Of a stretch of 64,000 bases of DNA, positions 9,601-17,905 are shown one piece after another. Within the stretch, counting starts at the first letter, position 1, and each line of letters opens with the position of its first letter. Position numbers and translations under genes: made by a program. The notes under the pieces were generated by a model. It made no database searches and was not told the origin of the DNA. It saw only the letters and a list, made by a program, of their open reading frames with translations. Source of the stretch: Mesostigma viride. Taxonomy: Eukaryota; Streptophyta; Mesostigmatophyceae; Mesostigmatales; Mesostigmataceae. The stretch covers positions 1,997,411 to 2,061,410 of the forward strand of contig RPFO01000114.1 of NCBI GenBank assembly GCA_009746045.1, read 5' to 3'.

Positions 9601-10896
9601 TTGTGTCATGGAGCGCGATGGCCAGCTCTGTATGTTGATCATCGCAATGGCGAGGTGGAACGTGAGGTGGGCGCGCGAATGTCTAGCATAATAGACACCA
9701 ACAGTTTTGGGGGCTGAGAACTGCGACAGCACTTTTGTGGGCTGAGAACGGACAAATACTTGGAGTGTTCCCCTTACTTAACAGCCACGGGCAACCCCGA
9801 CTGGTCGGTACCCTGGTTCGCCACTGTCTCTTTCCTCTTCCTTTCCATTTTAAGTTTCTGCCATTTCCAGCTTTAGCTTACTGCCCTTTCAAGCTTCACT
9901 TACTGCCCTTGCTCTTGGCCCTATTCGATGAGCGCAAATGGGTCTCGTTCCCGTTGGAGTTAGTTATGTATTTGTTGGTCTTTGTCCCTTTCTTTTTGTT
10001 GGTCTTGATCACTCTTCCGAGCAGCTGCACGGGTCACAAGCAGATTTTTTCATCGGCGGCGTCAACCATGACTCACCACTTTTTCCTCTTCGGCCCTCTG
10101 TCTCTTTATTCGGTGCCACCATGGTGGCCTCAATCTGTTGGTCATGGGCGGTGTCAACCAGCACTTTCTTCCCAGGACTTACTGTCACCCCCTTTGATAA
10201 CTGTCACCGCCTCCATGTTCCATCCTTTGTTCTCGTTCCTGTGTTTTCACTCGCCCCTGTCACCCCCATCCTTTGTTCTCGGTTCCTGTGTTTTCACTCG
10301 CCCCTGTCACCCCCATCCTTTGTTCTCGGTTCCTGTGTTTTCACTCGCCCCTGTCACCCCCATCCTTTGTTCTCGGTTCCTGTGTTTTCACTCGCCCCTG
10401 TCACCCCCATCCTTTGTTCTCGGTTCCTGTGTTTTCACTCGCCCCTGTCACCCCCATCCTTTGTTCTCGGTTCCTGTGTTTTCACTCGCCCCTGTCATCC
10501 CCATCCTTTGTTCTCGGTTCCTGTGTTTTCACTCGCCCCTGTCACCCCCATCCTTTGTTCTCGGTTCCTGTGTTTTCATTTCACTCGCCCCTGTCACCCC
10601 CATCCTTTGTTCTCGGTTCCTGTGTTTTCACTCGCCCCTGTCACCCCCATCCTTTGTTCTCGGTTCCTGTGTGACGCAGCCACGTGGGCCTGAAGCAGAT
10701 GGTTGTTGGCGGCGTCAACCAGGACTGGGCGGACGGCCTGGACGCGGTCGATGAGCTGGACGACGTGGACGACTTCCTATTGGACGATGAATTCACCAAC
10801 TCGGTCTGGAGCCGCTTCGCCAACAAGCGCAAGGGATACCCAGAGAGGCTGATGCAGGGGGGGGGGGACGATGAGGAAGAGGAGGACGATGATTAA
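3657..10896 (+). CDS. DUF3531 family plastid protein, seven exons, complete
   Basis: The exon chain is 3657-3946, 5361-5448, 6108-6196, 6884-6962, 7607-7791, 8559-8630 and 10680-10896. All junctions are GT-AG, phases agree, and the total is 1,020 nt (339 aa). Residues 1-60 are Ser/Arg/Ala-rich with few acidic residues, like a chloroplast transit peptide. Residues about 150-280 match the DUF3531 (PF12049) core shared by cyanobacteria and plastids: YDPFDLVIWWQFYS, SWFVIGKLGGYNADNLQV, the MGDFEYQGDWARCWFNL region, then VGGVNQDWAD. The tail is acidic (DDEEEEDDD) after an 11-G run that could slip. Function is uncharacterised; plastid location is inferred. The first ATG is used because the transit-like sequence follows it directly. 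Introns are long, repeat-filled and contain degraded copies of adjoining exons. Exon 6 was ended at AG/GTGGGA rather than the upstream GTGAGG because only that keeps the frame into exon 7. Confidence 0.9.
5689..5848 (+). pseudogene. degenerate copies of DUF3531 exon 2 end and exon 3 core inside intron 2
   Basis: 5689-5748 (GGTCATGGAGGCCAGGACAC, then GGCCCTTT) resembles the exon 2 3' end plus intron start at 5428-5484. 5814-5848 (GCGCACGGACGAGTACTTCT) is a near copy of the exon 3 segment at 6128-6160. Neither preserves splice sites and frame, so they are relics rather than exons. Confidence 0.7.
5841..6060. repeat. 73-74-bp tandem repeat, intron 2
   Basis: About 2.7 units of CTTGCTTGGGTTATCATTTA... 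repeat at 5841, 5913 and 5987. Each has internal duplication of ATCTTATAACATTGCATT. Confidence 0.9.
6191..6425 (+). repeat. 34-bp tandem repeat that multiplies the exon 3 donor splice site
   Basis: There are seven units of CCGCGAGTGAGTGGTCTTTA plus AATAGAATAACCCT. The first unit begins with the last six bases of exon 3, so each unit recreates the CGCGA/GTGAGT donor. The frame meets TGA immediately in the intron, so use of any later donor would truncate the protein. Confidence 0.92.
6560..6775. repeat. ~57-bp degenerate tandem repeat, intron 3
   Basis: Four imperfect units contain CATAACCCTCTCTAATACTC followed by a TAATGCTATTAGTACATGAT-type segment. Confidence 0.8.
7016..7128 (+). pseudogene. 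two degraded copies of the DUF3531 exon 4 3' end in intron 4
   Basis: 7026-7052 (GGTATTGAGCTGTTGGAGGA) and 7092-7128 (AAAGAGATGGAGCTGTTCAA) repeat the exon 4 end GAGATGGAGCTGTTTGAGGA and its GTA donor. Both follow the real exon within 170 bp. Confidence 0.75.
7361..7550 (+). pseudogene. two degraded copies of the DUF3531 exon 5 5' end in intron 4
   Basis: 7361-7400 repeats CCAGGTGGTCAAGTCTTGGT including an acceptor AG, then diverges into ATTATCGACGAGCTGAGC. 7501-7550 is a weaker copy with GGTTGGTCATCGGCAAGCAC. The functional exon starts at 7607. Use of either copy would hit stops. Confidence 0.75.
7887..7970 (+). pseudogene. degraded copy of the DUF3531 exon 5 3' end in intron 5
   Basis: The segment from AGCAACCTGGAGCCAGCCAG to GGGCGACTGGGCACGCTGCT repeats exon 5 positions 7718-7795. 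It carries substitutions and an indel that break the frame. It also carries over the flanking GTGGGTGG intron start. Confidence 0.85.
8731..9110. repeat. ~50-60-bp minisatellite in intron 6, preceded by an exon 6 relic
   Basis: 8739-8770 (CACGACGACGTCCAGTGTCA) resembles the exon 6 end and donor. Then about six units of GGTGGCCGCGATAGACCCCA ... GAGTGAGCGAAGCATGGAAT follow. The first bases of each unit resemble the post-exon-6 intron start, suggesting the array grew from that junction. Confidence 0.85.
9160..9510. repeat. AT-rich tandem repeat, intron 6
   Basis: Iterations of TATCATTATCATACTATATA and close variants have a basic period near 24 bp and alternation at about 48 bp. Reading frames through it are artefacts. 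Confidence 0.9.
9608..9680 (+). pseudogene. second exon 6 relic in intron 6
   Basis: GAGCGCGATGGCCAGCTCTG ... GATCATCGCAATGGCGAGGT ... GTGAGGTGGG parallels exon 6 (GCGATGGACATTTTGATCAA ... GTGAGGTGGG), with gaps. It is about 1 kb downstream of the real exon. Confidence 0.6.
10040..10172 (+). pseudogene. two short relics of the exon 7 5' end in intron 6
   Basis: 10049-10075 (ATCGGCGGCGTCAACCATGA) and 10142-10165 (ATGGGCGGTGTCAACCAGCA) echo exon 7 GTTGGCGGCGTCAACCAGGA. They lie about 600 bp upstream of the functional exon. Confidence 0.6.
10218..10672. repeat. 47-bp minisatellite abutting the exon 7 acceptor
   Basis: About ten near-perfect units of CCTTTGTTCTCGGTTCCTGT plus GTTTTCACTCGCCCCTGTCACCCCCAT are present. 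The pyrimidine-rich array runs into the acceptor GTGTGACGCAG/C at 10679, so the functional pyrimidine tract is the last repeat unit. Confidence 0.93.
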
Positions 10897-11350
10897 CTTA
10901 ATTGCACAATGATAATCAGACAATTGGAATCAATAGCTCTCAATCAAAAGATTATAATAGAAAGCGATACATGGAACCGAGAAGAGAGGAAAAGAAATTT
11001 ACTGTCATGAGGACGCTGACTGTATTGGTACATGCAATGCCATTGGTCGATTGAGAATATGCCAGCCTGGATAGCTGGAGCGCTGCTGCTTTTCAATTTT
11101 TTTTTTCGGGTGCTGTGGATGGCATTTTGCGTAGAGTGCTGTTTTGCACACACTTTGTGTGTGCTGCCTGTGGGCTTTTGAAGTTTGCATCATATCGTAT
11201 GTGACATGTTCGTTATTGAATTATTAATTAATTATTAATTCGTTATTGAATCATTAAGTGAGACAACTAGGCTCGTATGTGACATTTTCGTTATGAATGC
11301 CCATACCGCCTGTGCCCATAGCTGTCTGACTTAATAAATTATCTAATTAA
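10897..11350. other. 3' flank of the DUF3531 gene; nothing further recognised
   Basis: AT-rich sequence with TTATTAATTAATTAT runs. No coding region is recognised, and no clear polyadenylation signal could be singled out. Confidence 0.4.
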
Positions 11351-11354
11351 TTAA

Positions 11355-12008
11355 ACTCGTGCTCCCGTTGGGGAGTCATGGAGTAGTATAAACCCGACGG
11401 ATGGATGAACGGGCGCGCATATAATCCTACTATTCTATTCTATCTAGATGCAGCCAGCTATGCCCTAGCCAGTGGTCTCTCCTAGGTAGCATTCTTCCCA
11501 TGGAGGGGCGGGGACCTGATGATCAACCACAAGATGTGGACGCCCCCAGCGGGCTAGAACAATAGCCCTAGTTTGTATCCATTGGTAGTCAATGCCGCTC
11601 TGGCAGCCATGCTTAGAATGGTTGCCTCGCTGTGCCAACACACCTAGTCACGTGCACCGCTAACGCACGGTGCACAACCAGCCATAGCCTTAGTCCTAGT
11701 ACAGCCATGCTACGTCCTGGCTATGATCAGTTTACTAGCCCGAAGCCATAACCTAAGCTTAGTCCTTGTACAGCCATGCTACGTCCTGGCTATGATCAGA
11801 TTACTCGCCCACGCTCCTTGTTATGCCTTGCTCACATGGGTCTTATTGCACCGGCCCACAGACTGCCGGATCGTTAGCGTGTCCGTTTAGCTAGCGTGCC
11901 CGCATGCAGCTGTGGCATGCCTTAGGCATGAAGGAGACTGGGGGTCTCTGCCCTTTCTCCTGTTGTGCACACTCCGGTGGTCCATGACTCCCCAACGGGA
12001 GCACGAGT
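11355..12008. mobile_element. 654-bp inverted-repeat element flanked by TTAA
   Basis: Terminal inverted repeats begin ACTCGTGCTCCCGTTGGGGA and end in the complementary sequence before GAGT. TTAA lies on both sides (11351-11354, 12009-12012). No transposase is seen, so it is a MITE-like non-autonomous copy. Internally it holds a tandem duplicate (TAGTACAGCCATGCTACGTC at about 11696 and 11763). A shortened, rearranged relative lies at 43780-44070. Confidence 0.75.
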
Positions 12009-12012
12009 TTAA

Positions 12013-14294
12013 GGGGAGGGGACACCCCTAAAGGGCACTTTTCTGGAAACCATACCTATGCATGAGCTAAAAATCCAATTATGATTGGGGACCATAAATA
12101 TGATAAAAAAAAAATTTTCCAGCCACTTGGGGGGGGTACTAGCCCCCACCATACACCGGTAACGCGCTAAAAATAGAAAAAGACGCTATTTTAGTCACAT
12201 TTTTTCTAGGACAATGGGCAAACATATTGGGACCAAATCATATATTTCCATATAGTTCCCTGACTTTTGAGAAAGTCTGCCTAATTTTGAGCACAAAATA
12301 ACCATGTTTAGACACATTGATGGATTTCCCCGCAAAAAGGGTACTTTTTTAAACAAAAAAAAATAAAACAAATCATAAACACATGCAATAGTGCCAAATC
12401 ATATATTTTCAAATATTACACGTTGGGAGACATGCAGCCCCAAATTTTCAGGTCATTCTGACAAGCGCAGCCCTATTTGATGGATATTCCTAGATTGCCA
12501 CCTGTGACGAAGCTAAGGGAGGTGTTAGCTAGTATTTAACCACACTAACACCCCTTTATACATCTAAGCCTCATGAAAACTGGCCAAACCACATACTACC
12601 ATTCTCTGCACATATGGTACCTCCTATGTTCAAGGTTTGACGCCATTCTGACAAGAACTGCCCAAGTTGCAACCATTCCAAGACGGCCACCCATGTAGAC
12701 GCTACAAGGAAATTAGAGTAACCATTTAGCCACACTAGCACCTCCTTCTTCATCAAAGACATCTGCAAACTGACCAAAGCACACATAATCAACTCTTGCA
12801 CGCTGACGGCAACGCATGCTCAATGTGGGGGGTCATTGCGACAAGAACTGCTCAAGTTGATGGGTTTCCTATATGACCACATGACAAGGCGCTAAGGACC
12901 ACTCAGTAAGTTAGTAACCCCACAGTGCCACTTAATATGCCATCCAACATGCACCAAAACCATGCAGAGTATGTTTACAAAGTACAAAGGGGTGGCCACG
13001 CACCTCATATGTCTTCATCATCCCTCCAGCATGGCCAGCCTTGTAAATATGTGCATAGCCTTGACGATGGTAGCCCTAACATGCCTAAGCGGCATTTCCT
13101 ATGTTTCTCCCAGGTTAGAGTGTAAGGTTGATGCCAACCAAGCTAATCAACACAACAACACCTCCTAAACTGTCCTCCCCGGCATGGATGACAAACTGGG
13201 ACTATGGAGGGCAAGGAACCAAGTAAGAACATGGTATATATAGCTTGCATGCAGTCATGCATGTCAACCATGGTTGGCTCAGCACATTGTAGTCTTGTCA
13301 CATCATCATAACAAAGGAAAGCTCAAACAACCATTGGTGCCAGCTATCTACATGCAGTCACACAAATGCAATATCTCCAACATCATCATCACTATAACAC
13401 TTCCATCCCTGCACGATAAAATGCAAAGAAACCATTGGCGGCCCTTCACCGCATGAGCGCTGTGATGCCGCTGCGGCCTGTGAGGGTGCGTCACTCTCAA
13501 ACAACAAGAAGCGTCCATACGCACAACATCCTTGCCAGAACACGTTTTATGAAATGCCTTATACCTTCCCGAAGAGCTATAGGCTGCGACTGAAGCGGCC
13601 CTGATCACGACATCAACGAAAACAATCTAAAGCTGCCAGGTATTCGACAACACAACGGCAAGCGACGGCGAGCTAGCTGGCGGAAACTGCCCAAAAAGAA
13701 CGCAAAAAACCTCGAACGATGAGCTCATAGAAGAAAGCACCGATAGCAGATAACGTTCGCGACAAATCTGTACCTTGCCCTCGTAAATACCTCGCCCAGG
13801 CGCGCAACAACAGCCGTTCTTCCATGGACAGGTCAGACACGCACTGCGCAGGTCTGAACAATTACTTACCGATAATGGCCGAAAATCTGGCAAAAAGCAC
13901 CAGCTCGGTTTAGAATTCGATGCAACCGATATTAATGCCTGCTTCAAGGTCAGAACAGCCCCCAAAACCGCTATTTTACAGCCGCTATCATAAATTCTAT
14001 TTCATTCCGCGCGACCAAAAAATTCAGATTACCCCCCATGCCGATGGCATAAAAAAACAACAGCGATATTGTAAACCAGCTGATTTCCGCCACAAACTAA
14101 CATCATAAACTCATCTACTTTTAGATTCGAGTAAAATTTTTGCATTTCGCCTGCCCTAGTGTGGTAGTTTCGCCTGAACGCAGTCGCCATGGCCACTTCC
14201 GCAAGGGGTGCGCGCACCGTGCACGTGAAATTTGTGACCTTCGGCTCCGGCGCGAATTTTTTGGCGCCAAAAAATTCGGGGGTGTCCCGTCCCC
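12013..14294. mobile_element. 2.28-kb inverted-repeat element with TTAA target duplication
   Basis: The termini are GGGGAGGGGACACCCC on the left and GGGGTGTCCCGTCCCC on the right, flanked by TTAA at 12009-12012 and 14295-14298. The left half holds degenerate ~180-200-bp repeats: a 'TCATTCTGACAAG'-like motif recurs near 12452, 12648 and 12830. The right half holds coding-like fragments on the minus strand. TTAA duplication resembles piggyBac-type insertion, but the termini do not match the canonical ones and no DDE triad was recognised. Confidence 0.7.
13675..14189 (-). pseudogene. coding-like fragments of an unrecognised protein inside the TTAA element
   Basis: From the right terminus inward on the minus strand, an ATG at 14189 opens MATAFRRNYHTRAGEMQKFY. 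Near 13900 lies an exon-like piece ending FLPDFRPLS before a GTAAGT. Near 13850-13675 a third piece reads SMEERLLLRAWARYLRG... GAFFYELIVRGF. The gaps between them could be tiny introns or frameshifts. Composition looks coding, but I recognise no family. It may be the element's own protein in decayed form. Confidence 0.3.
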
Positions 14295-14298
14295 TTAA

Positions 14299-14679
14299 TT
14301 TATTTATTAATTAATTCTTCCCATGTAGCTGCACACATGCTTCCTCCCCACACCGGGGGGGTCATTGTCCTCTACCGGCTATACCTGGGCCCAGTTGCGC
14401 CTTGTCCTGCATCTTCTTCCATCAATCAGGGAGAGGCCTAGGCCCCCCATATCCTCTACGTACTGGTCAGTTGCTCCTTATTGAATGGGCTCTCCATGGC
14501 AGACCATTGTTCAGGACCACACACCAGCCCCTACAGGCTACACGTGGGCGAGCCCCCCCCCAGAGGAGGAAGGGGCGCTTTGCTGAAGTACAGTAGCTAG
14601 GATTTTTCGTAGATTCGCTTATAGAGTTAGGTTAGTTAGGTTTTGCGGCTTTGCTCAACCCCATCCATCAGCACCCCTG
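14299..14679. other. no gene recognised
   Basis: The sequence contains a short C-run and CCTAGG-rich stretches. It runs into the retroposon tail at 14680. Confidence 0.4.
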
Positions 14680-14802
14680 TAACTAGGACCTACTAGTAGA
14701 TAGCTTATACCATCCATTCCATCCCATGTTCCCCTCCCACTGAGGACTTGTGCTCACGTGACGCAGTCACGTGTCTATTAATTAATTAATTAATTAATCC
14801 AT
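14680..14802 (+). mobile_element. 3' end of a (TTAA)n-tailed retroposon
   Basis: It shares AACTAGGACCTA... CACTGAGGACTTGTGCTCAC with the copies at 29629-29988 and 53607-54052. It includes the hairpin CACGTGACGCAGTCACGTG (14755-14773) and ends in a TTAATTAATTAA tail. It is strongly 5'-truncated. Confidence 0.75.
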
Positions 14803-14876
14803 CAGCAAGGGAATACGTGCTACATGATCTCCCAACGGAATCATGTTATAATTTAATTTTAATTTTAATCCAGTGA

Positions 14877-15235
14877 ATGGGTGGATGGGCGGATGGGTAT
14901 ATGGGCGGATGGGTGGATAGGTGGATGGGTGGATGGGTGGATGGGTGGATGGGTGGATGGGTGGATGGGTGGATGGGTGGATGGGTGGATGGGTGGATGG
15001 GTGCATGGATGGGTGGATGGGTGGATGGGTGGATGGGTGGATGGGTGGATGGGTGGATGGGTGGATGGGTGGATGGGTGGATGGGTGGATGGGTGGATGG
15101 GTGGATGGGTGGGTGGGTGGATGGGTGGGTGGGTGGACGGGTGGATGGGTGGATGGGCGGATGGGTGGATGGGTGGAAGGGTGGATGGGAGGATGGGTGG
15201 ATCGATCGTGGGTGGATGGGTCGGTGGATACATGG
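14877..15235. repeat. (GGATGGGT)n microsatellite, outermost left palindrome arm
   Basis: About 44 units of the 8-mer GGATGGGT occur with sporadic variants. It is the inverse of the (ATCCACCC)n tract at 49190-49310. Frames such as WMGGWVDG come from the repeat. Confidence 0.93.
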
Positions 15236-15330
15236 GGGGATGGGGGGATGGCATACAATCCAGCAAGCTGCTTATGAGCGAGCGCCCAGCACTAGTGAGT
15301 GTCCAGCACTAGTGAGCGTCCAGCACTAGC

Positions 15331-15733
15331 TATCAAAGAGACAACCAGCGCAGGCCAGAAATCGGGAGAATCCGGACCATGGTAGCTCGAGCCTGCCGTT
15401 ATCTTTTCCGCGTTTTCGAGTCGTTCAGGATGATGAAGATGAATGGTGATGGAAATGTGTATCCTTGTGCATTGAAATTATGGCTGGCTTACGTGTGGAG
15501 CGACTAGATGACCTAGACGGTGGGGCCGGAAACAGCATGCTTGATCAGGGCGTGTGTTTCTAGCCTAACTGGCCGGGAGTGTCTAGTGGTGAGCACCATT
15601 GCTGCGATCGCTCTCCCACCATTTACGAGGAAATACCCGCAAATGGAAAACCACTGAAAAGGTCTAGCTAGTCAGTCATCACGTTAGCCATGCCATGATT
15701 CCAAACGTCCAAGAACTGCACACGGTGCAAAGG
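15331..15733 (+). mobile_element. LINE 3'-end fragment
   Basis: TATCAAAGAGACAACCAGCG through CTGCACACGGTGCAAA matches the reverse complement of 1029-1436 in the LINE at 847-2428. It inserts between CAGCACTAG minisatellite units of the left palindrome arm and abuts the Penelope-like RT region. Confidence 0.8.
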
Positions 15734-15889
15734 CAAAAAGCCGGAGGACAGCACTTTCAAATGTGCGGCGGGAACCAAAAGCCCGCGGATGCCAGAAAAC
15801 ATCGTGTTGCGGCAGCGACGCGACGATGTGGACAACGAATCCAGTGCCAAGCTCGGAACGGCCGCAAAGGAGATCTGGCATCACAGGGT

Positions 15890-17701
15890 TCAGATGTGCG
15901 GAGATACTATGCGATCCAGCCGGTCCACGACCTGTTTGTAGAGCTTGTGCCAAGGGGCAGCACCGAACAGATGTGGGTGACGTTGCAAAAAACATCGGAC
16001 TTGACGGAGCATAATGGCTCGGTCATAGTCTTTGACCAATAAACGCTGCAAGAGTTCAACAAGAGTCGTGATGAAATCAACACGATAAGAACAAAGACGG
16101 GAAAAACGATGTAACTGAGAAAGAACAACACCATATTTTGCTGTGTGGGAAAGGAGACTGTGAATATCGGGGTAACGAATAAAAGGAATTTGCTGGTATT
16201 TAGGATCCTTGCGCTTATCATAGATAGCCGTACGCCAGCCCTTCTTGTTATGGGTAATGTTAAGATCGAGGTAATTGCAATGAGTATCCTCCGACGTGAG
16301 CTTTAATGTGAGGGACGCTTGCGGGTAGATGCCAGGCAGACCAGCGGTGATATACAAATGGGTTGCGAAATCAGGGTTGTCGAAAGCGATGACATCATCA
16401 ATGTATCGACATGTATGGATAAAACGCCTGATGAGAACATCATCGTTTGAGGCAATGAGATTCTCCATGAATGCAAGCTCATAAGTGTATAGATAGAGGT
16501 TTGCAAGGAGCCCGGCACAGTTAGTGCCCATAGGGATGCCGATAGCTTGTTGGTATACATTGCCCGCAAAACAGATGAAGGTGTTATCAACAAGATAAGA
16601 GATCCAATGGACAAGGTCAGCCTTCGTGATAATATAATTATAACCATCCCGCACGATAGCACCTGCCGCGATCCCTGAGAGCCACGTTGCCGTGGGCTTG
16701 GTCTGAGAAACACGCACGTGCAGGTGGTTGCGCCCGTGAGGCCTACGTGCATACAGACGAGTAAGGAGGCTATCTAAACGAGCTTTCAAATCGTGCAAAT
16801 CTAGTGTGGTATATAGAGTGGTGAAATCATAGGTGGCTATGGGCATAGGTATACGTTTCTCTGCTGCTGTCTTAGAACGGCTAAGGGCGGCAAGGCGTAG
16901 GCGTACTTGGGCTGAGTCTATGACGATCCAACTACCAGCGCATTCATACCCGGCATTCGACAGCACCTCCACCCATAATGCATTGGCTTCGGGGAGAAGA
17001 GCATTCAAAGCATGGCAGATGAGTTTCGAGAGAGGCATCAGTGGGGCTGAATGCGACGCAGCAATGGTGCGCAAAGCAACAGGAGTTTTGTGCAGCTTAA
17101 GAGTGAGATACAGATATGGGAACGTAGTGGTGGTGGCGCGTCGCTGCCGCTTAAGGAATGCCCGAGCAAAAATGTTTTGGCTGTGCAGAAAAGCCCGATG
17201 AGCAGCGGTGATACTGGCGGTGGACTGTGCACGCTGAACATAGGTAGGGCTGGACGCCAACTCGTGTTGCAAAGTAGCAAGGTAGTGCTTCTTGCATATG
17301 AAAGCAAAGTTGTTGGCACTCTTGTCAACACACGTGATGATAAAGTCCTGCTTGAAGTGGTCAAGAAGTGCTTTATCTGTGGTGTTGAGCCAGGTGGTGC
17401 GGTGGACCTGCTGGAGACGGTAATCAAGCCTGGTGAGACGTGCATTGCATTCGTGAATGACGGCGCGAAACCACGGTTCCATGGCAAGGGGAGCAAGCTG
17501 TAGGTCCGTGCTCATGGCATTGCAAAATTTGCGCAGTGATGTGGAGAGCAGTGCATTCACCTCTTTGGCACACGTGCGCTGGACCCACGGCCGAAACTTG
17601 GTGCCTTTGGCAAAAAGGTCTACAAGCGTGTGGCTCGGCAGGATGCTGAGGTCAGCGGTCATGACGTGCTGTGAGGTGGGATCAAGGTACTTGAGCGCCA
17701 A
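15890..17701 (-). CDS. Penelope-like reverse transcriptase, N-terminally truncated
   Basis: A 603-codon frame has no true start. It opens directly at the CAGCACTAG minisatellite boundary, so the N terminus is lost. RT landmarks in order are VDKSANNFAFICKK, FPYLYLTLKLHKTP, RTIAASHSAPLMPLSK, TYDFTTLYTTLDL (first catalytic Asp), GIPMGTNCAGLLANLYLY and CRYIDDVIAFDN (YIDD catalytic pair), then LDLNITHNKKGWRTAIYDKR. These resemble the GIPMGTNCA/YIDD group of Penelope-like or stand-alone RTs known from several algae and animals, rather than LINE, copia or gypsy RTs. No GIY-YIG endonuclease was found downstream, so the copy is either EN-minus or truncated at both ends. The uninterrupted frame suggests fairly recent activity. 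Confidence 0.75.
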   Translation of the reverse strand: MALKYLDPTSQHVMTADLSILPSHTLVDLFAKGTKFRPWVQRTCAKEVNALLSTSLRKFCNAMSTDLQLAPLAMEPWFRAVIHECNARLTRLDYRLQQVHRTTWLNTTDKALLDHFKQDFIITCVDKSANNFAFICKKHYLATLQHELASSPTYVQRAQSTASITAAHRAFLHSQNIFARAFLKRQRRATTTTFPYLYLTLKLHKTPVALRTIAASHSAPLMPLSKLICHALNALLPEANALWVEVLSNAGYECAGSWIVIDSAQVRLRLAALSRSKTAAEKRIPMPIATYDFTTLYTTLDLHDLKARLDSLLTRLYARRPHGRNHLHVRVSQTKPTATWLSGIAAGAIVRDGYNYIITKADLVHWISYLVDNTFICFAGNVYQQAIGIPMGTNCAGLLANLYLYTYELAFMENLIASNDDVLIRRFIHTCRYIDDVIAFDNPDFATHLYITAGLPGIYPQASLTLKLTSEDTHCNYLDLNITHNKKGWRTAIYDKRKDPKYQQIPFIRYPDIHSLLSHTAKYGVVLSQLHRFSRLCSYRVDFITTLVELLQRLLVKDYDRAIMLRQVRCFLQRHPHLFGAAPWHKLYKQVVDRLDRIVSPHI

Positions 17702-17905
17702 GCACTAGTGAGCTCCCAGCACAAGTGAGCGTCCAGCACTAGCGAGCGTCCAGCACTATCAAGCATCCAGCGCTAGTGAGCGTCCAGCACTAGAGAACAT
17801 GCAGCACTATTGAGCATCCAGCACTAGTAAGCGCCCGGCACTAGCGAACATGCAGCACTAGTGAGCGCTCGTCCAGCACTAGGCAGCAGCCAGCACTAGG
17901 GAGCA
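17697..17905. repeat. CAGCACTAGTGAGCGTC minisatellite
   Basis: About a dozen imperfect 17-20-bp units lie here. A few more lie at 15276-15330 on the other side of the LINE/RT insertion, and the inverse array is at 49015-49120. This shows that the RT and LINE split one array. Confidence 0.88.
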
